Source: Carnegiea gigantea
Lineage: Eukaryota > Streptophyta > Magnoliopsida > Caryophyllales > Cactaceae
Direction: 5' to 3'
NCBI GenBank assembly: GCA_029747015.1
Contig: JAKOGI010001976.1
Span: 1-64,000 of the forward strand
Length of the DNA stretch: 64,000 nt
How positions within the stretch are numbered: the stretch's first letter is position 1; every line of letters starts with the position of its first letter. The translations under genes and the position numbers were made by a program. The notes below the pieces were generated by a model, which saw nothing but the letters and a program-made list of their open reading frames with translations, searched no databases and was not told the origin of the DNA. Shown in pieces: positions 13,076 to 24,963 of this stretch.

Positions 13076-16000
13076 AAACTTTAAGAAACTATATATTCAA
13101 AGTTTGATCATATGGAGACATGATTTGGCAAACGAGGAAGTAAGGGGGGAGGTAGAAAGAAGAGGATAACCTTCATTAACATAGGAACTCATAAAATTTA
13201 AAATTTAGATTACAAGACAAGTCGATGAATACATAGCTTTTCATTTAGTTCCACGACATTTGGAGTTTGCTTCTATCTTTATATAATGGAATTAGTTCTT
13301 AATATACTGGAATTACTTCAATATCCAGTGTGTAGTATCTTAGAAAACCTTCAAGTTTGATATATATCAACAGAAATAAATAATTGACAAGTTATTTAAA
13401 AGAAATGGTGGTTGCAAACACAAGAGGAGTAAACAATCGAAATTTCTCAGCACAAAAAAGTTTGACAAATAATGTGGAATTTAATTATTCATTAATTCTG
13501 TCATTTACTTCTAAGACAAATTTTTTTTTGCAAATATCACTACAAGGGATAACAGCATTAGCAAAGCAAGGAAACAAAACTAGATCGTCAACGGCATAAT
13601 TACTTTCAAAAGTAAATACTCATGTAAGTTAGATATACCGAACATACTCAAAGAAAGCGATAACTACAAGGAATAAAGCTTTAAAGAGAAATCTCTTATC
13701 TAGGGTTTAACATTCATCATAGCTGTACATGCTATGCTACGGTGAAAACTTCATAAGAAAAGATTCATATAACATCTCATTTGTGCATTTACTTCAACTT
13801 TAAACGCTAATAAAATTGAACAAACGTACCAAAATATATCAGCACATAACAAAGCACTAATCTAGGAAAAACTACTGTAAAAATCAGTAGGGAAAAAGAG
13901 GCAGAGGGAGAGATAGAAGAAAGTACCACCAGAGCAGCTAAGTATGGAGTAGAAAGCAAAACGAAGTCACTGGCATGAGCAAGTAGAAAAGGTATGACAA
14001 TTATCGGCTTCTAAATAAACCTGTTATAAGAAAACATTTAAGTTCCCACTTCTCACAGTCAATGTGAAGAACTGCACATTTTGAATTATAAAACCTAATC
14101 TTCATTTAACTAAGGCAAGACTGCCATAAAATCAAGCTAAAAATACAACCAATTGAAGCATATAGCAACAAATTTGTAAAATACGAAAGTCTGATTCGAA
14201 AAGTTCCTCAAATCAAAAGCTTTAAAAATTAACTAATCATCCTTCAATTCAAATCTACAATTTGAAGTGAAGTGGGGGGAAAGAAACAAAAGACAATCCA
14301 TACACTTCCTGTGAAACCCTATTATGTACAGTAATTCAAGAAGCATTAAATACTAAATTAAAATGACAATAAATTCCTTTTAAACTGATAATGAACCCTT
14401 TTCAAGACATAATGTAGAATCCAGTTCATAGCTATTAATAAGAAAGGAGAGGAAAAGCCAAAGACTTACTTCGACAGGAACTCCATCAGTTCATAGCTAT
14501 AACTGTACCCGCACCATTATGAAACTCTCTTTTATAGTGAAATTGGAAGAACACTAGCAGCTTCCTAATGTCCCCAAAATTTAAAATAATTCCATTGTCA
14601 TATATTATAAATCTTTATCAATAGTTCGAATCAACTATACAGGTAACATACATCACTTTTGTGATGACCACTGAAAAGCAGAAAATTGCCAGAAGCATCG
14701 ACCTTAACAAATGTTAGGGTCTGTTAACCTTGTCGAGGACTTGAAGTTAAACGGATTAGGTGATCAAGAATGTTGGACTTCTAGAATGTACAGGCAACCT
14801 TAAATTTCTGTTGATATACTACAAATCAAGATTATCTAATATTAACAAAATATTGGAAGCTTTTTTCAAAAAAAATAAAAAAATTACAGAGTTTGAAGCT
14901 CACAGGAGAAAGGAAAGGACTCAAAAAAGTTAAGGAAAATTTTAAGGAATGTTACAAAACAAAGATTTTGCTGAACAGAGCATAAATAAGTCTTGTGCTT
15001 TAGATCCATGCTTCATTTCTATGTCTTGCACCCTAGAGTTGCATTTTTGGGATATTCGAACAAAATTACCTCTTTGGATGAAGGTGCTCTGGGCAAATAC
15101 TTGAGAATCAATTAGCTCAGTGTTTGAGAAGATTTGTCTCAAAGTTGCAGTGTAGTTGAGAGATTTTGCCTGAAGGACACAAAAGAAGATTAGAAATAAC
15201 ACACAACTAAAGCACTAACACAAGCAAGAACATAAACATTAGACAAGGCTGTGAACACAGTAAGAACTAGTAATGGAAGGCCATTACTGACATGCAGAAA
15301 GCAAGTTTGACAAAAGATACAAAAAAATATGATAAGCAACATTTTGAACTCATTCAGACAAAAATGTATATAGTATACTTCGACAATTGACATGTGTAAA
15401 AGGCTGTGGATTACTTCTAAGACAGAAAAAGCTGCCTCCACCTAGAGAAATAGATAGGGCAGATGTATCGGACTCTTTCTCTGTCATTTCCATGTTCTTA
15501 AAAATTGGGGTTATAGTAATAGTGTTGTAGCATATTCAGAACATTAGAATCGAAAAGCAATCAACCTAGAATTATTAGAGCTAGTTAGAGGCTGAGGCTT
15601 GATATTAAAAAAAAAAAAAAAAAGAAAACGAGGGGATTTGTGAAGTTGAGCACACATAATACATGCATTTGCATTAGCCGAAACAATATTTTCTAAACAC
15701 CCGAATTATACCCTAAACAGAAACAGTCTAATTGGCTACTAAGACAATGAAATTTACAATGCCCACTTCATTAACACAATGGATTCATCAATAAGACACC
15801 TGAGTCATGAACTGGAATAAGAATTCATACCTGTCCAGCAAACATTTGAGTCTAGAAATACTCTTTCAATTGACGAACGTTTATCTAGAAATAGGAGTGC
15901 ACACCAGACTTGAGCAGTAGTAATTGTAGTAGGTTCTTGAAGGAGGGTGCAGATGTGTTATCGCTGGGGTGTATCCCTTCTACAATGGCACCGTTCCTAC

Positions 16001-16260
16001 TCCAGTACCAGCCGTTTCAGACAGTCAAAGGTGGAATTTGCTGAGCTCTGCTTTCTAGGGTTCCTTGCAATTTTTAGGTGAGAGATGACAAACAGTGAAA
16101 ACAGGAGCCTTCTAGATTATATATGCTGTCATCTAAACTCTGTGTTTTGATAAACAAAAGAGTTAAAAATGATGTGTTTTAATTGCTAGCAATGGATTTT
16201 GTGAAAATCTTTCATAGGATGGGGGAGGGAAAATTTCCCGCGGACTTATTTTCCATTAAA
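13076..16260. other. CACTA C 5' region, no coding seen
   Basis: About 3.2 kb between the transposase start and the right subterminal array. It is AT-rich with a poly-A run near 15608. The frames at 14942-15202 and 15190-15441 (minus) show no family motif. It may contain the promoter and 5' leader of the minus-strand transposase, but I cannot point to a TATA box with confidence. Confidence 0.45.
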
Positions 16261-16425
16261 CTGTAGTAAGCCTGCCGCGGGACAATATCATTTGTGGCTA
16301 GCTATCTTCATATTTAAAAAGACAATGGGGCTTTGAAATCCTCCGTGGCTACTAAATTCACTTGTGCCACATATTTATAATTCCCGTGGTTAGGTTCATG
16401 GCACAAGAATAGCTTTGTTGTAGTA
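16261..16425 (-). repeat. Right terminal inverted repeat and subterminal array of CACTA C
   Basis: Pairs with the left terminus at 5687-5720. It contains gcctgccgcggga, ccgtggcta, cttgtgccac, cccgtggttag and catggcacaag in a short span. The last bases are tagta where tagtg would complete the CACTA end. Confidence 0.75.
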
Positions 16426-16475
16426 GAAGTCAAACTCAAACATTTCTCAAAATGCTTTAGGCATCAAATTTGAGT

Positions 16476-18220
16476 CTTAGATCATCAATAACCACCATGT
16501 TGGTTGGTCTTGTTCCTTTAGGTACCCAAACTTGAATAATTCTAGGTTAGGAATAACTTCTATATCTAGTATGACCAACGTTACTCTGCCTTCTTGGATA
16601 AGTTGAGTGACTTTCATATCTATAAATAAAGTTACTTTTTCTCCTTTGAAGAACAAAGTGACTTGGATATCTATATCCAAAGTTACTTTGTTTCTTTTGA
16701 GGAACATAGGGACTTTGCCTTTCGCATCTGTTGTCTCTCTATCAAAGAAGTTTTTATAAAAAATCTTTTTTTTTTTTTTTGTTCGGGTTGAAACCAAGAC
16801 CTTCTTTGTTAAAAGACATACATTGAGAACCAAGCATTTTATCTAGATTTTCTTGTCTCTTAGTAAGTTTTAAAAGGGACTTATGAGAGTCATTGTAATT
16901 GCTTTGTAAATCAAAATTTTCAAGTTCACAGTCTTTGACCATTGAATATAGACTTTTCTAAGTGCTTCGTAAATTCTCATTTTCTTCTTTTAAGACTTTG
17001 ATTTTCCGTCTAAGTTGATTTAATATTAGATAAATACTCTTGTTCATACCTAACACAATTTAATAAACCTTGTGCTAGATATTCTTTTGTGAATGTAAGA
17101 AGATGTTCAAGTGTTACACTTTTGGAATTTTCATCTTCTTCTTTCTTAAGGTCTCCTTTGGCCACAAGGTAGTGACTTCCCATTTCCACTTTTTCACTTT
17201 CACTTTCGTTGCTTTTGCTGTCAGTCCATGCAAAAAACCAACAACCATGGCTTTGTTGTTTCTCCTCATGGCTTTGAACTTCAAATTTTCATTTTTCTTC
17301 TTTGTATTTAGACAGTCTTTGATCATATGACTAGAATTGTACAATAATAACAAATACCCACACTAGTATTAACCTTAGAAAATTTTTTACCTTCAGAAGT
17401 TGTGTCATTCCTCTTTGAACTTAATATTTTTCAAAGTCCTTGGAGGTCTAGATGCTTTTAAAACATCTTCTTGAATCCTCTAGATATTGTGGCTATGGTC
17501 TCATCCTCCTCATCATTAGATTCTTCACTACATGTTCTAAATCGTCATATGTGGACTTTAGAGCAATTCCTTCCTTTGGTGCTTGCTTATCACTTTTTTC
17601 CTGTAAGTGAGTTTCATGGGTTAATAGTTTTCCAATAAGATCATCTAATTTGAGGGTCTTTAGGTCTTGAACATTCTCAATTGCTGTGATTTTGGGTCCC
17701 CACTTGCTTCTTAGAAGGCATTGGAACACCTTGCTCCCCATATCCTTGTTGGTGTATGTTTTTCCCAAAGACTTTAGATTGTTGATGATTTTCATGAATC
17801 GTATGTATATGTCTTTGATAAATTCTCATGGAAACATCTTAAAAAGTTCATATTAATGGACATATCGACTATTTTTGCTTCACAAACTTGCCCTACTCCT
17901 TTATAAGTAGTGCGTCCCAAACTCTTTTAGCTATATCACATGCATACACATAGTTAAACTAGTTTGAATCCAAACCATAAAATAAAATACTGAAAGCTGT
18001 ATAATTTTTTGCAACTCATTCAGCCTCTACATTGGTGTATTTTTTTTTTTCCTTGACTTTGGCTCAACTTTATCTCTTTTTTTTAAAAGGGGGGATGAAG
18101 TCCCTATTGGAGGTAATTTCCCAACATGGTCTTTGTTGAAGATCTACATGTGTGTTTTTCAATGAGCAAAGTTAGATCCACGAAATAAAGAAGGTATAGT
18201 GAAAGAGCGTCCTTGATCAA
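16476..18220 (-). pseudogene. Copia/SIRE-type gag of element B
   Basis: Minus-strand gag remnant. At 17795-17493 it reads IINNLKSLGKTYTNKD, WGPKITAIENVQDLKTL and LIGKLLTHE, the UBN2-type Copia gag core. Upstream, 18220-17800 keeps decayed N-terminal blocks (SNFAHWKTH; an AKEIWDTL-like segment with stops). At about 17350 a knuckle-like HMIKDCLN remnant occurs, with its first cysteines damaged. At 16942-16754 it reads SLLKLTKRQENLDKMLGSQ then GLGFNPNKK, typical of SIRE-group gag C-termini, followed by a VWVPKGTRP-like linker near 16500. The reading continues across the CACTA element into about 5675. Confidence 0.82.
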
Positions 18221-18286
18221 TGTCAGCAATTCCAAAGGAAGTCGTGATCTTTTCCTCAAGAAAGTTAAGTCAAAGTAAATGGACTT

Positions 18287-18300
18287 GTTCTGATACCCAT
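18287..18300 (-). other. Primer binding site of element B
   Basis: Minus strand reads ATGGGTATCAGAAC directly after the LTR, close to the plant initiator-Met tRNA complement TGGTATCAGAGC with one inserted G. It fixes the element's orientation and the internal edge of the right LTR. Confidence 0.75.
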
Positions 18301-20112
18301 TGAAGGTCGTAAAGCTAAGGTTGTATCACCCTAGAGGGGGATGAATATGGTGATTAACAAAAATTAAAACCGAATGGAAACTTTAAAGACTTTAAAAGTG
18401 GATATGCCAAAGTCATTATATAATAGGTTAGTCATCAAGGACTTTGAACAGAATTATAAATGCAAAAATTAAAGAAGACATGATGTTGCTCCTTCAAAAT
18501 AAGTTTAGTCACCGCCTAAGGCTCTTTTTTCCTTAGGATTTAAACTGCTCCACTTCTTATTGGCTTAAGAAGTTATAACATTGAGTCCTCGACTGCACAA
18601 CAGCTTCTTTGAGTACTTCTAAGGCGAACCACTCAATCTAGAGACGCACTCCTAGATCTATCAATCAACTAGGCACCTTAAGTTGAGTTACTCACTAAGT
18701 ATTGCTTCACTCAACACCTAGTTACCCCAGTAAGTTCCCCAACTTACTTGTTACAAGTTTCCCTTACAAAGATTTAGTTCATACAAGGCAGTACAATTTA
18801 GAGTACGAATATATATCAAATGATTATCACAATGTGATCAAGACTTGTATATTGTTACTAGCTTCAACTCCTCTTTATATAGCATTCAAATCTTCGTAAC
18901 CATTGGTCCAAGCATGCCAGGTTTTGATGTGGTTCAAATTTGATACTGAATAGATTTCAAAATTGTTGGCTCCAACTTTTAAATTTCCAAAAATAGCCCT
19001 CAAAGGAAATCCCAATTTGACCATTGGAATCTTTGCTTGGAAATGGATCTTCTTTATACCGTTGTACTAGATCTTATATCTGTGGAAACATATAAGGAAA
19101 GATCTAAAATATTCTGATTGTGATACTAAAGTCTATTGCAAATACTTTGACTGGATGTAAAATATCTAACTCTCACAAATAGATATGGATCAGATCTTTG
19201 CTTGATTGTTGCTCTTCTTGCATAGGTAAGTACCATCAAACAATATCAATTCCAATCTCAGAATATTCATCCATTTCAATCCAACTAATCACACAATATA
19301 ATTCTGGATATTTCAAAGATGCTTTGGATTAATACATCATACATAATTTGTTCAACTTAAATAGCACAAAATCTTTAGAAAAATATGACAATAATAACGA
19401 TCAAATAATCTCATGAGATCTCTAAAGATATTGACGGAGAATAATAAAAAAATTATGAAAATTCTTTCCAAATAAGAATCATCATGCTTTAGGAAGGAAT
19501 TTGATAATGTCATCAAAATCAATAATTAAAGGCAAGCATTTGAAACACAAAGATCAAGCTAATTTCTCAAACTATTAACTAGGTATAAACCTCTCAGAAA
19601 TATTGTGAAATTTAACAAACAAAAATTTCAATACTTTAAAGAACAAGTATTCCGAAGTCAACTTAACCAACTGTGACAGGAATTGAGCAAACTCATATAA
19701 TATGCATAACTTTACAACTATGATTCTTTGCATACATATACACTAACATAACAAGACATTCAAATTACAATTTTGCTTTTAATAAAAAACATCTAGGAAT
19801 CATTCAAAGGATTTTGAATATAGGACTTTGAACATAAGACTTTGAATGTATGATTCTGATCATAGGACTTTGATGAAATTACATCAAAGTTCATATAAAC
19901 TCATAAACATGATACTTTGAGCACATATATGCAATGACATAACATGGCTTACTCAGCATGCTTAATCACATATACAAAAATGCTATCATATAAAATATTC
20001 AATATATCAAGTACATTTTATACACACTTTGAATATGTCAATTCATTTAAGCACATACATAATTATCGTTGTGGCTTTCATCAAAAATATAACAAATACA
20101 ACCAATTCAACA
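18301..20112 (-). repeat. 5' LTR of element B
   Basis: 1,812 bp. On the plus strand it starts tgaaggtcgtaaagc and ends accaattcaaca, and the TATTT duplication follows. It is about 0.4 kb longer than its partner, the extra segment lying at about 18555-18985. Confidence 0.87.
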
Positions 20113-20117
20113 TATTT

Positions 20118-23100
20118 TTCTTGTGATTAGGAAGAAGTGAATTAAAATTATGAAGAACTATAGATGAACTACTACTGAGGATGATATCATCAACATATAA
20201 AAGAAGAATCATGGTAATGGTATCTCAAGAATAGACAAACATAGAAGTTTTAGCCTAGCTACACATCGAACCATAAGCCAGAAGAAAGCTACTAAAATTA
20301 TGAAACCAAGCTCGGGGAGCTTGTTTAAGACCAAAAATAGCTTTCTTTAATTTATAGACATAATGGGGATAAGATGTATGAAACTCAAGAGGTTATTTCA
20401 TATGAATCTCTTATGTGAGGATGCCATAAAGAAAGGCATTTTTACATTAAGCTGAGGAATGGGGCATCCATTATTAACAGCAATGGAAAGAACAAGGCGA
20501 ATAATAGGTTGCATAATAATAGGACTAAAGGTTTCACTTGGTGGTGGTCAAAAGCAATAGTCGAAACTTGTACTATTCAATTAGCCCATCTGAATTAAAC
20601 TTCACCCTATAAACCCATTTACAACCAACTAAATTTTGCCCATGTTAGGGTGGTACCAAATCCCAGGTCTTAATAGCAATAAAAGCATTAAATTCCTCTG
20701 CCATCGCCAGTTTTCATTTAGGGGTCCTTAGAAGCTTCTTTAAATTGGCTCAAGACCAATAATGGAGGTGCCAAGAGACAAAAATTTATTTAGCATAAAA
20801 ACTACTCTTGGAGTGTGTTTGCATGGGGTGAGCATTGGTGGTGGAGCTCACGTTGGTGCTAGGCTGAGAAGTAGACTCAGTGTGGACAATAGAACGGGAC
20901 GTGCCATGTTGCACTGATTGGGTAAGCAGAGATGAAGAGGAGAGAGGTGGGCTTGGTTTGGTGGGTTTAAAAGCATGCAAGGATAAAGAAGAGGTAACGA
21001 TAGTAGGAGATCTTGGTGAACTACTTTGAAAGGACATTAGGCTGGACTCATATGAAGTTCCAGTACAGATTAGCCTGAGCATGCTCAGAAGGAGGCGAGT
21101 AGTGAGATGAATGAGGATCACAAGCTGAGCTTGAATTGACGCTAGGTAACACATGGATAGAAGACTCACTTATGGACATACTAGGACATGTTGGACACTC
21201 ACAACAGGTTAAGCCACATCATAAGATAAACTAGTAGTTGGTATGAGATGGGTCAAGTCGTACAAGACTAATGGGCATAGCTGACACATGGGCCATAATT
21301 TCATAGTATGGAAAAATATTTTCATGAAAAATCACATGCTAACTTATGCAAATTCATCCTAAAAGAGTTTTCTAAATATTTGTATCCTTTGTAACGGGGA
21401 GCATAGCCAAGAAAGAATCAATGAGCAAACCTTAGTGCTAACCTATTTGCAGAAGTGGCAATAAAGTTAGAAAAACATTCACATCCAAATGTATGCAGGA
21501 AATCATAATCAAGAGATTTTCTAAATAGGAGTTCAAAAGGAGACTGTCATTGTAAAGTTGGAGAAGGAAGATGATTTATAGTAGAAACTGCAGTAGAAAT
21601 AACATCATCCCAATATATAGCAAGAATTGTGGTCTAAATCAGAAGAGTGCTGATCATTTCATTAAGATGATGATGCCTACATTGTGCAACCTTATTTTTC
21701 AGCCTGAGTATCAGGGCAGACTCTGTTAAATATATTCCATTTTTCAGAAAGAGCACTGAAGTCTGTGTGTCAAGCTCACGATCATATCACTTTAGAAAAT
21801 TTAATTTTGGTATTAAAAAGATTTTCTACCAAATTTTAAAATTCACAAAACATGGGGAAAACCTCAAGTATAATGAGAATAATCAGCCACAAATGCAACA
21901 TCATATCTATAATCGATTTTAGAAATAATACGACCTTTCCATACTATGAATTAAAAAATTAGATAAGCATCAACAGAGTGTTCAACTAAATTAAAAAGCA
22001 ACTTATGAGGTTTCCGAGTTGCCAAGAGATGCATGTGTCATGAAACTTACTTGAATACTGAATCAAATCTATTTTTTCCCCCCTAAGACTAAAGAAAACT
22101 TGTACTCTAGAATGCCCAAATCTATGATTCCGTGTGGTTGCAGAATCTGGAGGGGTGACACAAGTTTGTGTAAAATCACTAAGGAAAAGTGATTCGGCAC
22201 ACATTTCCATAAGCAGAGGCCCAAAAAAAGATATCACTAGTGATTTTGTCCTTGATAGAAAATAAGAACCGAAAAAACGATGATATCATTATTGTCATGA
22301 TATAACTTCCAAATAGACATAAGATTTTGCCGATGCTGAGGACATGCAAAAATATTTTTGAGAGATAAAGAGTATTTGCTAGTAGGAAAAACTACAAAGC
22401 CAACATTTTTTATCAATAGCATGGCTCCATTTAAACCCTGAACACAATCAGTTACGTTATAAGAGAGCAGGTTATATACCTTAATTTGGTGTCATATGAA
22501 GTTGCAGCGGAATCTGGATACCATACTGATTCCACGAAGGTAGCATAGGTAAAAATATATGTCTAAATGGAAGGGTGATGGAGATTTTGACAACGATCAA
22601 TAGTATGCTCAAGGGCATGATAGATTTGACAAACAATTGTAGGGTGTGAACCAAGAACCCCTTAAGATGAATTTTTACCTTAGAGGAATTTTTTCTTGCA
22701 TTCACCATGTGAGAGACAAAAATGAAAAAGTTAGGAGTACGTGAACATTACATACACAGGATCTGCTGGCATGTTCCTGTTGTCGGTTTGATAGGAATGA
22801 GGGTTCTTGTTGTCATTTCCACTACCGTGTTGTTGGTCGTAGTTGTGATTGCAATTGTTGTAGTGTCCTTTGTTCGATCCCCCATTGTTGCAGCCGGAAG
22901 TTTAGTTCTCTAATTCTGGGTTAGAACTGTTGCTCACTGAAGATCTCGTTGTCTCTGCGAGGGCTTGATGGCTACAACACAGAGCCTCCTTAATTTTGAT
23001 GTGTTTCACCCATTGTTCGTAAAAAATAAGTGTTGCTCGAAGCTCATCAAAAGTAAGGACATGGCCTTCATAAGTAAGAATGGTCTCTAAGTGATCATAA

Positions 23101-24050
23101 TCATCATCAAGACCATCGAGAGTATATTGAACAAGATCAACATTAGGAACAGGGGCTCAAATAGAAGTTAGGTAATCTACAACCTATTTAGTTCACCTTA
23201 ATATTCTTCTATGCGTTGTTGAGGATCCTTGGAAAGATTGGTTAACATTGGTTCTAAGACAAGGGATCGAGAAAGACTTGCGGTATTAGACCTGTTTCCA
23301 GGTCATTCCCAATTGTGTATTGAAGGGACTAGACCATGCACTTGTATTAATAAATCTTGAGAAATTGTGGCAAAAAGCCAAGACTGAAGACATTGATATA
23401 ATAAATCAAAAGCAAGTATGTGGGATTAGGGTGTTGTATGGCAAAGTATCAACAATATAAATAGAGGGGCTGATCATCGTACCATCTAAGAAACCATTCA
23501 GCTGATGAGTAACGAGGAAATCAGTGAAATGAGTATGCCACAATAAAAGATCCTTTGCTTTGGTATGAACAATAGTAACATAATTCTTAATAATAAGGGT
23601 AAAAATAGCTGGATTCAATGGAGGCAAAACATCAGAAGGAAAATATGGGAGCCAGGCAGCATCAGGAGCATGCGGTAGTGGAAACTGGAACAAACCAACG
23701 GGCAGCAAAGGACTGGGAAGACCTGATTGGGAAGCGAAAGAATGTGGGAAATAAGATATCTATGTCAGGGAAAGTCAAGTTACTAACCAGCCAAGAAATG
23801 ACAGATGACCACGATCCACCACTAAAGAAATGATTTGTGGCGGCAACATGAAGATGGCTAGCTAAGACACGGCGATTGAACAAACCAAAGTGGACGCACA
23901 GGCTGTGTAGCATAAGGGGTCTAGTCGTTGAGGAGAGGTGGGAGGAGGTGAGTTGGTCACCGTCTATAGAGATCAAGCACGATAAGAAAGAAAAACGAAA
24001 AAAAAAAAAAAAAATTCGACAGCGGCAAAGAGAATGCAGAATGAGGGCAT
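20118..24050 (-). pseudogene. Copia A gag-pol, 5' portion
   Basis: Read 5' to 3' on the minus strand. Gag: 23700-22900, with an LLLWHTHFTDFLVTHQLNGF block and an acidic FDELRA segment followed by an Asn/Gly-rich stretch. A decayed knuckle lies near 22640. Protease region near 22530 reads WYPDSAATS, the counterpart of the Copia 'WY.DSGA' active site, with Gly replaced by Ala at the third position. SLKNIFACPQHRQNLMSI lies at about 22360. A gag-pre-integrase HASLG block lies near 22035. A Ser/Thr-rich linker ends near 20790 with HPMQTHSKSSFYAK. RT at 20400-20150 has YKLKKAIFGLKQAPRAWF and the catalytic LLLYVDDII. Frames are broken many times. RT then runs into the TATTT at the left edge of element B's target. 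Confidence 0.87.
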
Positions 24051-24064
24051 TGCCTCTATTACCA
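24051..24064 (-). other. Primer binding site of Copia A
   Basis: Minus strand TGGTAATAGAGGCA, resembling the initiator-Met tRNA complement TGGTATCAGAGC. It abuts the right LTR, which begins tgtgaatag on the plus strand. Confidence 0.6.
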
Positions 24065-24066
24065 TG

Positions 24067-24204
24067 TGAATAGTTGGAAGGCTCTAACCAAATTTGGAGG
24101 TTGGTGGTTGACTGGTTGTATGAGATAGTAGTTTAGATGTAGTACTTAATACAATAAGATATTAAATAAAATAATTTTACAATTGTTTTCCTAATGTCAT
24201 ATTA
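24067..24204 (-). repeat. 5' LTR of Copia A
   Basis: About 138 bp, partner of 1255-1383. It shares ggaaggctc.aacc and tattaaataaaataatttta with the left copy. The two are clearly diverged, in line with a dead element that predates element B. Confidence 0.65.
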
Positions 24205-24494
24205 GTACCACAGGGATTCAAGAGTTTTGATGATGTTCATGTTAAAAAAAAAAAAAAAAAAACTGAAGTTCAAATTTGCCTTATAATTTAAAAATTAAAA
24301 AAAAAAGACCGACACTCAAGATGGTCAGTTGCCTTTTTTAAGAAAAAGGAAAAAGTTTTCTTATTTTGTAACCTATTGTCTAATTGAAAAGTTTATGCAA
24401 ATTCTTTTCTAGCCCTGTTCCTTTGGCCAATGGTAATGTCCTAACTAAAAGATGTTTTTTCGCTGCTAATGTTTTCCTTAAAGAAGTGATTAAG
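24205..24494. other. AT-rich spacer
   Basis: Contains a poly-A run at about 24245-24262 and no coding signal. Its right end (tgattaag) forms the left duplication of the neighbouring MITE. Confidence 0.5.
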
Positions 24495-24931
24495 GCCCTA
24501 TTTGATAAAATTAGCTGTTTAGGTAGCGGATAGTGATTCAAGTAGTGGATAGTGATTCAAGTAGCGGATAGCGTTTTTAATTTAGCGGTTAACGGATAGC
24601 AGTTTAAATAAGCAATTGAAACTAATGTGTTCGTTAAATTTAGCTGTTATGCTAGCTGATTAATGTAAATTGATAAAAGGGTATAAACAATTTCCTAAGA
24701 TAAAATTTTTAAAGGATATTTTTTGACTAAAAAATGTGAAAAGTTACTTTTAAATATCAAACGTTAATACTATTAACTTTTCAAAAATGCTGCTTAAAAT
24801 GCTAAACGCTACTTGAAATGCTAGTCAAAATACTAGTTTACTGAACGCTAAAAAATTAAATAATTAATGTATTGACTTGGTCAGAACACTAAACGCTACT
24901 TAAAACGCTGTTGCCGAACACAACCTGATAC
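24495..24931. mobile_element. hAT-like MITE
   Basis: A 437-bp non-coding repeat with inverted termini. The left end reads gccctatttgataaaattagctgtttaggtagcg. The right end, reversed, reads ggttgtgttcggcaacagcgttttaagtagcg. The word aacgctactt/gtagcggata recurs inside in both orientations. It is flanked by tgattaag (24487-24494) and taattaag (24932-24939), an 8-bp near-duplication with one mismatch, as expected for hAT. The exact termini are uncertain. Confidence 0.6.
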
Positions 24932-24963
24932 TAATTAAGGGTTTAATAAGTTGGGGTGTTATA

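Larger units (their letters stand above)
5687..16425 (-). mobile_element. CACTA (En/Spm) transposon C inserted in element B
   Basis: DNA transposon of 10,739 bp. Left terminus: CACTACAACAAAGCCACTC. The right terminus, read inward, is TACTACAACAAAGCTATTC, so the final base of the right CACTA has mutated (C to T). Both termini continue with TTGTGCCATG. The 3-bp target duplication GAA is at 5684-5686 and 16426-16428, the length expected for this superfamily. Subterminal DNA carries repeated ttgtgcca and cgtggc words on both sides (5700-5950 and 16260-16410), as expected for transposase binding arrays. It carries a TNP2-like gene (9322-13075) and a Ptta/En-Spm-like gene (about 7247-9120), both minus strand and both broken. 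Confidence 0.93.
2168..20112 (-). mobile_element. LTR retrotransposon B, gag-bearing, inserted in Copia A
   Basis: LTR element on the minus strand, flanked by a perfect 5-bp duplication TATTT (2163-2167 and 20113-20117). LTRs: 2168-3585 and 18301-20112. Both begin tgaag on the plus strand and end in ttaaca/ttcaaca. The primer site TGGGTATCAGAACA (minus strand) touches the right LTR at 18287-18300. A polypurine tract AAAAAGGGCAAG touches the left LTR at about 3587-3602. The internal region is about 14.7 kb, of which 10.7 kb is the CACTA insertion, leaving about 4 kb. It holds a Copia/SIRE-like gag at 16.48-18.22 kb. I found no integrase, RT or RNase H, so it is either internally deleted or a gag-only non-autonomous element. 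Confidence 0.85.
1253..24204 (-). mobile_element. Copia element A, host of the left nest
   Basis: Old Ty1/Copia LTR retrotransposon read on the minus strand. Its short LTRs lie at about 1255-1383 (3' LTR) and 24067-24204 (5' LTR). They share the start tgtgaata..ggaaggct and the core attaaataaaataatttta. Just inside the 5' LTR the minus strand reads TGGTAATAGAGGCA, a decayed initiator-Met tRNA primer site. Gag, gag-pre-integrase, integrase and RT remnants occupy 20118-24050. The end of RT plus RNase H lie at 1384-2162. The two parts are separated by element B. I found no target duplication for A. The short LTRs recall small-LTR Copia families, but the lineage is not established. Many stops and frameshifts show it is dead. 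Confidence 0.8.

Noticed and set aside
14942..15441. Two hydrophobic minus-strand ORFs in the CACTA 5' region
   Set aside because: No motif, no shared frame and AT-driven hydrophobicity. Not supported as genes.
22722..22913. Valine-rich plus-strand ORF resembling a membrane peptide
   Set aside because: It is the complement of the Asn/Gly-rich linker of Copia A gag on the minus strand.
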